The position numbers and the translations under genes were made by a program. A model generated the notes under the pieces. That model searched no databases and was not told the DNA's origin. It worked only from the letters and a program-made list of their open reading frames with translations. A stretch of DNA of 64,000 bases, taken from contig CAZHMN010000001.1 in the NCBI GenBank assembly GCA_964533705.1, positions 28,866 through 92,865 of the forward strand, written 5' to 3'. How positions within the stretch are numbered: position 1 is the first letter of the stretch; every line of letters starts with the position of its first letter. Shown here piece after piece: positions 9,212 to 17,013 of the stretch. The stretch comes from CAZHMN01 sp964533705. Its GTDB lineage: Bacteria > Electryoneota > B3-LCP.

Positions 9212-9484
9212 TCAAGGAGTGTTTTGTTTCCCCTTCTTCTTTTCTACCTTCGCTACGGTTGCCTCGGACTTATCTCTTGTTAGTACTTCTGAATCTTTCC
9301 GACCAGCGTAAATGCGCCTGCGAAATTCTATAACGGCGGCGATAATTTCAGGGATTTTCTCCTGCACCATGATCTTCTTCCCCGTCGTCAGCGTGATCAA
9401 ACTGTCGGGCAAGACTTCCACAAATTCGATTAGATCGCTGTTGACGACCAGTTTACCGCCGTTAAGTTTAGTCAGTTCTATCAT
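9212..9484 (-). CDS. flbD: FlbD/SwrD-family flagellar protein
   Basis: A small protein of the FlbD (SwrD) family, which in Bacillus increases flagellar motor torque. The start at ATG 9484 (MIELTKLNGGKLVVNSDLIE) matches the invariant beginning of the family. The core (residues 1-62) includes VEVLPDSLITLTTGKKIMVQ, and a charged tail of about 28 residues extends beyond the usual length. The gene follows flgE directly, its usual place, and is separated from the flgE stop by a very strong hairpin at 9511-9536. Confidence 0.85.
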   Translation of the reverse strand: MIELTKLNGGKLVVNSDLIEFVEVLPDSLITLTTGKKIMVQEKIPEIIAAVIEFRRRIYAGRKDSEVLTRDKSEATVAKVEKKKGKQNTP

Positions 9485-9510
9485 CTGAACCACCGCATAG
9501 CTAACGGGCG

Positions 9511-9536
9511 GTCCGGCGGGGTTTCCCCCGCCGGAC
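9511..9536 (-). promoter_or_regulatory. Perfect 11-bp GAAA-capped hairpin 3' of flgE
   Basis: Read on the coding (minus) strand this is GTCCGGCGGGG, the tetraloop GAAA, then CCCCGCCGGAC: eleven uninterrupted base pairs, nine of them GC, closed by a GNRA tetraloop. It begins about 10 bases after the flgE stop and ends 26 bases before the flbD start. There is no U-tract, so it is unlikely to be an intrinsic terminator. A 3' stabiliser or processing site that raises flgE mRNA relative to downstream genes is the simplest reading. Confidence 0.65.
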
Positions 9537-9546
9537 ATTGCTTAGT

Positions 9547-11496
9547 TTACCGCTTCAAACGAACGACCTCATCCAGAAGATAATCCGACGTGGTGATGAC
9601 CCTCGCTGAAGCCTGAAAACCTCGCTGCGCGATGATCATCTCGGCGAATTCCTTGGAAAGGTCAACGTTGGACATTTCCACGTATCCCGAATAAATCGAC
9701 GATCCCATATTAACCTGGGCCTGGCCGAAAACGGGATCTCCTGAATTGGCGCTGAGGCGGTAGAGATTATTGCCGTCTTTCAGCAATCCCTGGGGATTGT
9801 TGAAATCGGCGAGAACGATCTGGGCCAGGGTGATGATCTGATCGTTGCTGAAGGCCCCTAAGATGGCGCCGTTCGCATCAATGGAGATGTCGATCAGATC
9901 GCCCATACCGTAACCATTCTGGCTCTGCACAATGGTGGTCGTCGGGCTGGCAAACTGGGTGATACCGTCCACCCCTCCAACGGTTCCCGCATTCAGATCG
10001 ATGCTGATGGTTGACTCCGCCCCATTGTTGGGGTCAAAGGAGAAGGACAGCGATCCGTCATCAAAGTTGAAGGAATCCAGAGAGCCATCGTCCTTGAAGG
10101 TCACGCTTCCGGTATTGCCGCTGATTACTTGAGCCGGTTCCTCGACGTTGACCTCCCAAAGCCAGGTATTCGCTGTCGCCGTCTTCGTGAAAGTGACGTC
10201 CAGAACGTGTTGACCACCCAGCGAATCGTAGGTGATAATCGAGGTGGTATGGGTGGTGTCCTCCGTGTCCACTTGCAGGGTTCCGGCTGCCAGACCACCT
10301 CCCAACGGATCATTGGAGTCAGGAGGCGCATAGATGGTCACGCCACCCCCTCCCAGGCCGACGATATTGGTCATCAGTCCCGTCGCCTCGTCTGCCTCGA
10401 TGGTGAGGTTGGTGGTTATGGAACTCCCCCCATTCGAAGGAGTGAACACATCCACCGCTGCCAAATCCGAGTCAATGCCGTCCACCCAGCCCGTGCCTGG
10501 CGTGGGATCCAACCAATGCGCGTCGCCGCCGAACACCTCGTCGTAAACGTCGCCACTCATTGTGATGCTGGTGCTGGCTCCGTAATAGTCTCGCACGAGC
10601 TTGATCTCGCCGCTTTCCAATGAGGCCGTGATTCCGGAAGTCTGGCTGTTGATCGCCTCGATCAACTGTGCAACGGTGGTATCGCCACTCAGACCGGTAA
10701 TCTGGTAGGTGGTATCTCCATCAACCGTGATTTCGAAGTTATCGAAATCGGCGATGCCCACGAAGTTATCCAGCGTATCATCCAATTGCAATCCACCGGC
10801 AGACCAGGTGTTGGCTCCGAGGCCGTAACCCTGGACAGCGTTGCTCCCCGTAATCGTGACGACATGAGTCCCACCGGCGCCATTAATAGCTTCTCCCGAA
10901 ACCGTCGTTACACCGGTCGTCCCTGCATCAACGAGACTCGCCTCGGAATCAGTCGCCTCAGCGTTCAGATTGCAGTACAGGCTGATTTCCGACGTAGCGC
11001 TGGCAGGCGCCTTCATGTTGAAGGGAATCTGAATGTCATGCGGCGTCAGGTTATTGTCAATGATTCCCATTTGATTGGCCATGTAGCCTTGAACCCTCAG
11101 GGTTCCACCCTGAGCCGTCAGATAACCGTCGGCATCGATGTTGAAAGCTCCCGAGCGCGTGAAGTATCTCTGCTCTCCATCGGATACGACGAAGAAACCG
11201 TCTCCCTGAATGGCCAGATCGGTGTAATTGCCGGTGGTCTCAAGTCCCCCTTGCTGGAACTGAGTGTCAACCGACATGAGCTTCAGTCCCAAACCGACCT
11301 GCATGGGATTGCGCCCGCCGAAGCCGTTCGTTGGACCTGAGGCCGATTGCAGCGTTTGCGCCAGCATCTCGGCGAAAGACGCCCGGCTCGACTTGAAACC
11401 GACGGTATTGACGTTGGCGATGTTGTTACCGATGATATCCAGCATAAGCTGATGGTTTTGAAGGCCGGATACCCCGGAGTACAATGAACGCATCAT
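9547..11496 (-). CDS. flgE: FlgE, flagellar hook protein
   Basis: FlgE polymerises into the hook outside the outer membrane. The 649-residue protein has the N-terminal rod/hook signature (MRSLYSGVSGLQNHQ, IGNNIANVNTVGFKS), an early body domain (GLETTGNYTDLAIQGDGFFV), a long variable central region, and the C-terminal helix that closes the D0 domain (MSNVDLSKEFAEMIIAQRGF followed by ARVITTSDYLLDEVVRLK). It has no cleavable signal, as expected for a type III export substrate. It is longer than enterobacterial FlgE (about 400), mostly by expansion of the exposed middle domains. A GGGAGGA ribosome site precedes the paired ATG codons at 11496/11493. Confidence 0.96.
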   Translation of the reverse strand: MMRSLYSGVSGLQNHQLMLDIIGNNIANVNTVGFKSSRASFAEMLAQTLQSASGPTNGFGGRNPMQVGLGLKLMSVDTQFQQGGLETTGNYTDLAIQGDGFFVVSDGEQRYFTRSGAFNIDADGYLTAQGGTLRVQGYMANQMGIIDNNLTPHDIQIPFNMKAPASATSEISLYCNLNAEATDSEASLVDAGTTGVTTVSGEAINGAGGTHVVTITGSNAVQGYGLGANTWSAGGLQLDDTLDNFVGIADFDNFEITVDGDTTYQITGLSGDTTVAQLIEAINSQTSGITASLESGEIKLVRDYYGASTSITMSGDVYDEVFGGDAHWLDPTPGTGWVDGIDSDLAAVDVFTPSNGGSSITTNLTIEADEATGLMTNIVGLGGGGVTIYAPPDSNDPLGGGLAAGTLQVDTEDTTHTTSIITYDSLGGQHVLDVTFTKTATANTWLWEVNVEEPAQVISGNTGSVTFKDDGSLDSFNFDDGSLSFSFDPNNGAESTISIDLNAGTVGGVDGITQFASPTTTIVQSQNGYGMGDLIDISIDANGAILGAFSNDQIITLAQIVLADFNNPQGLLKDGNNLYRLSANSGDPVFGQAQVNMGSSIYSGYVEMSNVDLSKEFAEMIIAQRGFQASARVITTSDYLLDEVVRLKR

Positions 11497-11602
11497 AATT
11501 CCATCCTCCCGATTTTAGGGACGGATCCCGGCTGTGTCGGGATAAGCGCCGCTTCTGTCGTTCGGCAGCGCCGGGGCCCCCTCAGGAAGAGGTCCAGCCC
11601 TG

Positions 11603-11618
11603 TGCAATGATACAGCCA
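11603..11618 (-). promoter_or_regulatory. Candidate sigma-54 promoter upstream of flgE
   Basis: On the minus strand the sequence TGGCTGTATCATTGCA has the -24 GG and -12 GC dinucleotides separated by exactly 10 bases and matches TGGC-N8-TGCA. It lies about 107 bases before the flgE start, in a 180-base space without a convincing gene. The resulting leader would contain further inverted repeats, for example ATCCCG/CGGGAT at 11525-11543. It is a weaker match than the site before flgB. Confidence 0.55.
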
Positions 11619-11676
11619 ATCCGTCCGGTGATTAATTCGTGTCTGGTTTGTTTTCATCGTTACTGGTGCATCCCCA

Positions 11677-12060
11677 TTAAATAATGACCGCGGAATCAAT
11701 CTCAGTTACCACCTGATCCTTGAGACCTTCCCCATCCAGTGCCGTGACCACGGTGCGATTCGCCACGGAAATGATAAAGGCCCGTTCGTCCAATAAAACC
11801 AGGCTGGACCGCGATCCCTTCTCGGCTGCCGTCTGAACGGCACCCTTGACCTTCTCTAAGTCGTCAGGGGAAAGCTCTATACCCCGCTGTGACATGCGCT
11901 CAAGGGCATGTGCTGAAAATCGAAGCTCACCGGCACTCTCCCGCGCCTGCTTTAACAAGCGATTGAATTCGGTCTTATCCGCTGCGCCGGCCTTCCCCTT
12001 TTGGGTAACTTCTTGCTGAAGTGGTGGCAGGTCCTCGATTCGCCTTAAATCGACCATCAC
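11677..12060 (-). CDS. TIGR02530-type flagellar operon protein
   Basis: A 127-residue soluble protein between flgD and flgE. The core LRFSAHALERMSQRGIELSP followed by DDLEKVKGAVQTAAEKGSRS and SLVLLDERAFIISVANRTVV is characteristic of a small family found beside hook genes in Clostridia, Thermotogae and other bacteria with this operon order. Its function is not established; position suggests a role in hook or hook-cap assembly. It follows flgD after about 30 bases. Recognition is from motif memory plus synteny. Confidence 0.8.
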   Translation of the reverse strand: MMVDLRRIEDLPPLQQEVTQKGKAGAADKTEFNRLLKQARESAGELRFSAHALERMSQRGIELSPDDLEKVKGAVQTAAEKGSRSSLVLLDERAFIISVANRTVVTALDGEGLKDQVVTEIDSAVII

Positions 12061-12091
12061 TTTTCACCCCCTTTCCAAAATTGGATTGTCA

Positions 12092-12772
12092 TTATCCACT
12101 CAGGATCTTGTAAACGTCACCGAGGGATATTTGCATGGAGCCGACCAGGAATTGTGCCATGCCGTCAACGTAAGAAACCCCGTTAATCGTTCCGGCCGTG
12201 TAGGTGGTCGCTTGGACAGTGGTTCCCGAACTCGTTTCAGCGCTGACGTTGAAGGTGTACACCCCCGCTGGTAGCTCGTCGCCGTCATCGTCCAATCCGT
12301 CCCAAACCACCTGCTGGTCGTCTGATGACTGGGCTCCAACCTCGATGGTGCGTACAGTCACCCCCGCTTCATCCTTGATAGTGATGGTGACGGTCTGCGC
12401 TGATGCGGATAGATTATAGTTCAGCGTTGCCTCTTCACCTTCTTCCAGTTCCACCTCGTTGCCATACGCCAACACGTCCTGGCCGATCATCGTTGCGGCC
12501 ATGGTATTGTTGACGGACTGCGCCAGAACTAGATTGGTCTGCATGGCGTAATCCAGATTTTCGTTCATCAGAGTGAGCTGTTCCAACTGACTGAATTCTG
12601 CCAGCTGAGCTGAGAATTGCGCGCTGTCCATCGGATTCAGAGGATCCTGGTAGGATAGCTGGATCATCAGAAGTTTCAGGAAGTCCATCTGGTCAAGCTT
12701 GCTGTTGGAACCAGAGACCGTATCGGTGATATTCATACCGACACCGCTGATCCCGCCGATTGTCGAACTCAT
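12092..12772 (-). CDS. flgD: FlgD, hook cap (scaffold) protein
   Basis: FlgD caps the growing hook. The 226-residue product has the conserved N-terminal region (LDQMDFLKLLMIQLSYQDPL, NPMDSAQFSAQLAEFSQLEQ) that carries the export and assembly signals, a central tudor-like/beta region, and the FlgD Ig-like fold (VTIKDEAGVTVRTIEVG, GLDDDGDELPAGVYTFNVSA). A Gly/Thr-rich C-terminus follows. Position between fliK and flgE is standard. A clear GGAGGTGA-type ribosome site lies just before the ATG. Confidence 0.95.
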   Translation of the reverse strand: MSSTIGGISGVGMNITDTVSGSNSKLDQMDFLKLLMIQLSYQDPLNPMDSAQFSAQLAEFSQLEQLTLMNENLDYAMQTNLVLAQSVNNTMAATMIGQDVLAYGNEVELEEGEEATLNYNLSASAQTVTITIKDEAGVTVRTIEVGAQSSDDQQVVWDGLDDDGDELPAGVYTFNVSAETSSGTTVQATTYTAGTINGVSYVDGMAQFLVGSMQISLGDVYKILSG

Positions 12773-12800
12773 TTTCCCTCACCTCCTCTCTATTTTTTTA

Positions 12801-14867
12801 TTATGCTACCAAATCCATTGTATTATAACCTAAATTCAGTGAACGGCGATGATCCTTTTGATCCTCAAGCGCCGAAGAATCCCCATCTTCCATCGCATTT
12901 TCATCGAAACTGCGCCGGTTGGGATAAATCCCTTGCCCGGATTCCGTCCACCTGCTTTGCGCGAAACGACTCCCAATGTCGCAGTGCGCCAGGGTATAAC
13001 CTTGCTGGTTGACGAGCGATGCCAGTTCACCGCGAGCTTCCTGCAAAGCCGCGACCGCTTCGGGACGTTCCGCCGCGAACGTCAGCCGCATCTGGTCGCC
13101 CTGCACTTCCAATTGTATCTGAACGACGCCCAGCTTGGGTGGATTCAGACGCGCCTCGAAAACGGCGGTTTCACCGCTTTTCAGCAATTGAGCTCTACCC
13201 CGGATCTTGTCAACCAGGCTTTTTATCGTCGCTATGCGCTCAATTTCGCCTTCCAGCGAAAACGGTTTATTCGTCGTAAGGTTTCTAACTGCAGCAGTAT
13301 TCCCCTGTAGTTTTCCTGAAGACTCCTGGATTTTGGCGCTAAGCGGTTTCCCCTCTTCAATCCAGTCTCCCTTCTTCTTGGGTTTGAGAACATCCTGGAC
13401 TAGCACTTCAGACTTCGAATCCTCCGAATTTTTCGCCCCCCCCTTGACCTGCTTTCCCGGGGTGGTAATCTCCTGGGGAGACTTTAACTCTTTGGGATCG
13501 TTTACGGGTGTAGCATTTCCGCTTTTCGGTTCTCCCATTGATTCCTTAGGCTGGTCGGTGACCATGTCACCCATGTTCCTCGCATCGGCGAGAGTCCGAT
13601 CGCCTTTTAGGCTTTCCAGAAGTCCTTCACTTGATAGCGGAAATGGAGTCGTCCTGAATTGCCGGCTGGTAATCTCTCGGAGCTCGGGAAGGGGTTGTCT
13701 CATCTGATTATGCGATGGTTCGCTCTTTCCCAAAAGTGATCCTTCTTCGGGCGTCGTAAAGTTGACCATTCTCCGTCCAAATTGCGATAATTCCCTTCCT
13801 CCCAATCTGACAAAGATTCCCCTCTTTACGAAATCATGCTTTTTTGACTTATGAGCGTCGTCAAAGCCCATGCTGTTCTGAATTCCCCATTCTGGTGCAG
13901 CTTTTAACCCTTTTTGTGGGGGAATAAATCTTATCCCGGCAATCTTTTCACGCAGCACTCCATCAATCCCTAATACTCTGGTCTGAGCCCGGTGATTTTC
14001 GGTTGCTCCGGTATCACCACTTCTAAGTGGACCTCGTGAAATTAAGGTTTCGCTGGTACTCTTTGACCTTCCAGATTCCTTCAGGGGACCGTCATCAGGA
14101 ACCGTCGGTTTCCCATCCGAATACGCCGCATCCTTCGTAACCGTTTTCACGACCGAAGCCGAAATTTGGTCAGAGATAGCCTGGACTTTGCCTTTGATCG
14201 CCGTTGCAGAGACCGGGGAAATTTTAATAAGCGGTTCTCCATCCGTCCTCAATGCGCTGGCTAGAATATGCGACTTCTGGATTGTTCCAGTACTATCCGC
14301 TCGTACTTTAGCTCGTGAACTCGCTGAGTTTTCAGCGTTCCTAGTAATTTTGGATTCCTTCAGTAAATGGTCATCAGAAACTGCCGGTTTCCCATCCGAA
14401 TACGCCGCATCTTTCGTAACCGTTTTCACGACCGAAGCCGTATTTTCTACCAGATTAAGTGATGTTTTGCCGCCCGTTCCCTCTGATGAAATTACATTGG
14501 GCAGAAACGGCCTGGAATTGTCAAGTGCTTTCGGAATATTAGCTATTGCTGATTCCTCTCCGGTGAAGCCGCTAAGGATCAAAGGCTCTCGCGACATTTT
14601 TGAGACGAATATCTCTCCAGATTTAGGCGGGCATAAGCCAACCACCTTTTGCGCCCTGTTTTGTGACTGAAAGCCGGCTTGGCTGGACACTTTGGATGAG
14701 ACGACCGGCACAGCGCCATTTGCGGTTGAACGTTTGCACTGCAATAAGACGGCGAATTTTACCGACTCGACCCCTGGTGCCTTTGGCGCGATCCGCTTCC
14801 GGCCACACAAGGGTTTTCCAGGGTTGCTTTTTGTGCTGAATAGATTCTTTAAGCCTATCTCTCTCAC
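12801..14867 (-). CDS. fliK: FliK, hook-length control protein
   Basis: FliK is the exported ruler that stops hook growth and triggers the FlhB switch. The 688-residue protein is mostly low-complexity Ser/Thr/Lys-rich ruler sequence without recognisable domains. The C-terminal ~110 residues carry the conserved Flg_hook switch domain (ETAVFEARLNPPKLGVVQIQ, MRLTFAAERPEAVAALQEAR). An in-frame duplication (VVKTVTKDAAYSDGKP, twice) lies in the N-terminal half. It is longer than Salmonella FliK (405), which predicts a long hook if ruler length scales. The start assignment in the basic N-terminus is uncertain. Confidence 0.88.
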   Translation of the reverse strand: MREIGLKNLFSTKSNPGKPLCGRKRIAPKAPGVESVKFAVLLQCKRSTANGAVPVVSSKVSSQAGFQSQNRAQKVVGLCPPKSGEIFVSKMSREPLILSGFTGEESAIANIPKALDNSRPFLPNVISSEGTGGKTSLNLVENTASVVKTVTKDAAYSDGKPAVSDDHLLKESKITRNAENSASSRAKVRADSTGTIQKSHILASALRTDGEPLIKISPVSATAIKGKVQAISDQISASVVKTVTKDAAYSDGKPTVPDDGPLKESGRSKSTSETLISRGPLRSGDTGATENHRAQTRVLGIDGVLREKIAGIRFIPPQKGLKAAPEWGIQNSMGFDDAHKSKKHDFVKRGIFVRLGGRELSQFGRRMVNFTTPEEGSLLGKSEPSHNQMRQPLPELREITSRQFRTTPFPLSSEGLLESLKGDRTLADARNMGDMVTDQPKESMGEPKSGNATPVNDPKELKSPQEITTPGKQVKGGAKNSEDSKSEVLVQDVLKPKKKGDWIEEGKPLSAKIQESSGKLQGNTAAVRNLTTNKPFSLEGEIERIATIKSLVDKIRGRAQLLKSGETAVFEARLNPPKLGVVQIQLEVQGDQMRLTFAAERPEAVAALQEARGELASLVNQQGYTLAHCDIGSRFAQSRWTESGQGIYPNRRSFDENAMEDGDSSALEDQKDHRRSLNLGYNTMDLVA
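14074..14161 (-). repeat. fliK internal direct repeat, copy 1
   Basis: An 88-base segment that recurs at 14353-14440 with about nine differences by eye. The last ~58 bases are nearly identical (one mismatch). Both copies are in the same frame, 279 bases (93 codons) apart, and encode the peptide block VVKTVTKDAAYSDGKP followed by a DD-x-LKES stretch. Confidence 0.85.
14353..14440 (-). repeat. fliK internal direct repeat, copy 2
   Basis: Second copy of the 88-base in-frame repeat in the fliK ruler region. The two copies suggest recent unequal duplication of ruler sequence, a plausible way to change hook length by 93-residue steps. Confidence 0.85.
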
Positions 14868-14901
14868 GGCAACCTATTTAGTCAAAGAAATCGTTGCGAT
14901 G

Positions 14902-15399
14902 TCAACCGCTAACCAGTGGCTTCAGAATGGCTTCGCTCAGCCTCGCNNNNNNNNNNNNNNNNNNNNNNNNNNNNNNNNNNNNNNNNNNNNNNNNNNNNNN
15001 NNNNNNNNNNNNNNNNNNNNNNNNNNNNNNNNNNNNNNNNNNNNNNAGATCATCAATGACCGCCTGGATGCTGTCCACAGAAGTGGCGCTGTCCCCCACC
15101 GCTCCTTCCACCGAATCAAAAACGGCTTCGGCGAGATATTCATCGGTGACTTCCGGCTCATCGCTGAGATCTATGGTGAGGATCGGGCCCTCGTCCTCCA
15201 CAACCACGGGTTCAAGCACCGGTTGTGGTTCCGGAGGAACGTACGTGAGCTTAAGGTGTACGTAGTTCACAGCCGAAGCCAGAATGAAAAACGCTACTGC
15301 GGCACCGATGAACAAGATTAGTTTCTTCTTTTGCTTGGGCTCTTCTTCCGGTGCCTCAAGTTCCTGTGTGGTTTCTTCATCAGCCATATGGTCACCCAA
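14902..15399 (-). CDS. MotE/YlxF-like flagellar membrane protein, broken by an assembly gap
   Basis: A small bitopic protein between fliJ and fliK, the position of YlxF/MotE-like genes in Bacillus-type operons. The visible N-terminal part has an acidic/basic cytosolic start (EEEPKQKKKL), one membrane helix (LILFIGAAVAFFILASAVNY) and a Pro/Glu-rich periplasmic stretch. The 100-base N gap at 14947-15046 removes the middle, where the MgtE-N-like domain would be expected; a 14-residue end (ARLSEAILKPLVSG) lies beyond it. Whether that end is truly in the same frame cannot be decided because the gap length is arbitrary. Probable start at ATG 15387 (MADEETTQEL) or 15399. Function assignment rests on synteny and architecture. 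Confidence 0.6.
   Translation of the reverse strand: MGDHMADEETTQELEAPEEEPKQKKKLILFIGAAVAFFILASAVNYVHLKLTYVPPEPQPVLEPVVVEDEGPILTIDLSDEPEVTDEYLAEAVFDSVEGAVGDSATSVDSIQAVIDDXXXXXXXXXXXXXXXXXXXXXXXXXXXXXXXXXXARLSEAILKPLVSG
14947..15046. other. Assembly gap (100 N) in the motE-like gene
   Basis: Exactly 100 N characters, the conventional length for a scaffold gap of unknown size. The flanking sequence belongs to the motE-like gene on both sides, so real bases are missing here. Confidence 0.99.
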
Positions 15400-15427
15400 A
15401 CGACAATTCCGCCGAGTAATTTAAAGG

Positions 15428-15913
15428 TCAGTCTCTTTTTTCGCTCCGAACCTCGTCCGCTTCCTGAAAACGCCTCCAGGATCTGCCGATCCTGCAGCCC
15501 AACTCATCGAGGAAGGCCTGTTCTTCTCGCTGAACCGCCATGCGGTGCTCCTCTAATCTTCGTTCTCTGAGGCGCTCCAGGATTTTCTTTTCCTTGGAAG
15601 CTTGAACCAGCTCCTTTCGTTTGTCCTCAACCACGACCTGCTGCTTCCTGGTGCGATCAGACTGCCTGTCCAGCTCATCTTCTTGTCGATTCCGCCACTT
15701 ATCCAGAGCGATCAGTTTTCCAATATTACTGGGACGTTCCAATGCTTTTTTCAACCCCTCTCGACTCTTCTCAGATTCTAAAGCGCATCTCTTTAGACGA
15801 TTCTCCTGACGGAGCAGTTCTTGCTGGGATCGAGACAGCTCTCGCTGACACTCTTTCTCCTTGGTTTGCCGAACGTCAATAACCCGCTGCAATCTGAAAT
15901 TGAATCTCTTCAT
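15428..15913 (-). CDS. fliJ: FliJ, flagellar export chaperone/stalk protein
   Basis: FliJ is the central coiled coil that couples the FliI ATPase ring to the export gate. The 161-residue product is highly charged and almost wholly helical, beginning with the family pattern MKRFNFRLQRVIDVRQTKEK and continuing as a long antiparallel coiled coil. Its ATG overlaps the fliI stop by 4 bases. Length and position between fliI and the motE-like gene are typical. Sequence conservation in this family is low, so synteny carries weight. Confidence 0.9.
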   Translation of the reverse strand: MKRFNFRLQRVIDVRQTKEKECQRELSRSQQELLRQENRLKRCALESEKSREGLKKALERPSNIGKLIALDKWRNRQEDELDRQSDRTRKQQVVVEDKRKELVQASKEKKILERLRERRLEEHRMAVQREEQAFLDELGCRIGRSWRRFQEADEVRSEKRD

Positions 15914-17013
15914 GCCGCCAGCTCCAACAAGCGATCTCGAGTCGAGTTAAATTCACCTCGTTCACTTATGTCTTGCTTCAAAAATTCCGTAATCGCATCG
16001 ATCTTTTTCAGAGCCATATCAATCTTGGGATTCGATCCCTGAACGTAGGCGCCGATATTAATCAAATCCTCCGCATCCCGATGAACCGCCAGATGCTCGA
16101 GGATCGTTCTCGCAGCTTTCAGATGCTCCGGCTCGACGACGTCACACATGAGGCGGCTGACCGATTCTAACACGTCCACCGCCGGGTAGTGATTGCGCGC
16201 CGCCATTTTGCGTGAAAGGACAATATGGCCATCAAGGATGGAACGGACGGCGTCAGCGACGGGTTCGTTCATATCGTCTCCTTCCACCAGCACCGTGTAC
16301 ATGCCGGTGATGCTGCCTCTTTCCGCTGCCCCGGAACGCTCCAAAAGTTTGGGCAGCATGGCAAAGACAGAAGGAGTATACCCTCTTGTGGTCGGGGGTT
16401 CGCCGATAGTCAGGCCGATTTCACGTTGTGCCAGAGCGAGGCGCGTGACGGAATCCATCATCAATAGAACGTCCATACCCCGATCGCGGAAGTCCTCGGC
16501 GATGGCGGTGGCCACCTGCGCCCCCTTAATGCGAATCAGCGCCGGTTGATCCGACGTGACCGCCACGACAACGGAACGCCTTAATCCTTCCTCGCGCAAA
16601 TCCTTTTCGATAAACTCCCGCACCTCCCGACCCCGTTCACCGATCAAGGCGATAACGTTTACCTGAGCTGAAGTGTGGCGTGCAATCATNNNNNNNNNNN
16701 NNNNNNNNNNNNNNNNNNNNNNNNNNNNNNNNNNNNNNNNNNNNNNNNNNNNNNNNNNNNNNNNNNNNNNNNNNNNNNNNNNNNNNNNNCCCCGAAATCC
16801 AACCACCTCTGCAGGAATGATCGCCCCATCCGGAGACGAAATCCGGCAGATTTCGCCGACGGCCACCGGCGGCCCCACAGAGCTGACCACCAGGCCGATG
16901 ATCTCATCCACATGACCGACGTGCACCATCGGAGAGCACTCTTCCAGGCGTTCAAAATAAGGCTGAAACCGGGCAGCCAGAGCTCGATCACTGGTCTGCG
17001 CGCTGGTGATCAT
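15910..17013 (-). CDS. fliI: FliI, flagellar export ATPase, interrupted by an assembly gap
   Basis: FliI is the F1-beta-like ATPase of flagellar protein export. The N-terminal beta-barrel (HVGHVDEIIGLVVSSVGPPV, RISSPDGAIIPAEVVGF) and the catalytic/C-terminal part (VIALIGERGREVREF, Walker B DVLLMMDSVTRLALAQREIG, GEPPTTRGYTPSVFAMLPKL) are present. The segment between them, including the Walker A P-loop, falls in the N gap at 16690-16789. Only about 333 real residues are visible against a family length near 440, so roughly 105-110 residues (about 320 bases) are missing, more than the 100 N drawn. The gene overlaps fliH and fliJ by 4 bases on either side. It is probably intact in the organism. 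Confidence 0.93.
   Translation of the reverse strand: MITSAQTSDRALAARFQPYFERLEECSPMVHVGHVDEIIGLVVSSVGPPVAVGEICRISSPDGAIIPAEVVGFRXXXXXXXXXXXXXXXXXXXXXXXXXXXXXXXXXXMIARHTSAQVNVIALIGERGREVREFIEKDLREEGLRRSVVVAVTSDQPALIRIKGAQVATAIAEDFRDRGMDVLLMMDSVTRLALAQREIGLTIGEPPTTRGYTPSVFAMLPKLLERSGAAERGSITGMYTVLVEGDDMNEPVADAVRSILDGHIVLSRKMAARNHYPAVDVLESVSRLMCDVVEPEHLKAARTILEHLAVHRDAEDLINIGAYVQGSNPKIDMALKKIDAITEFLKQDISERGEFNSTRDRLLELAA
16690..16789. other. Assembly gap (100 N) in fliI
   Basis: Exactly 100 N characters inside fliI, removing the region that encodes the Walker A motif. Comparison with normal FliI length suggests about 320 bases are really missing, so the N run should not be read as a measured distance. 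Confidence 0.99.

Noticed and set aside
10129..10623. A 164-codon plus-strand frame antisense to flgE
   Set aside because: Lies entirely within flgE on the opposite strand, and its product has the irregular Arg/His-rich composition of antisense translation.
11493..11699. A 68-codon minus-strand frame between the TIGR02530-type gene and flgE
   Set aside because: Composition is not protein-like, it overlaps both neighbours' ends, has no ribosome site, and coincides with the candidate sigma-54 promoter and structured leader.
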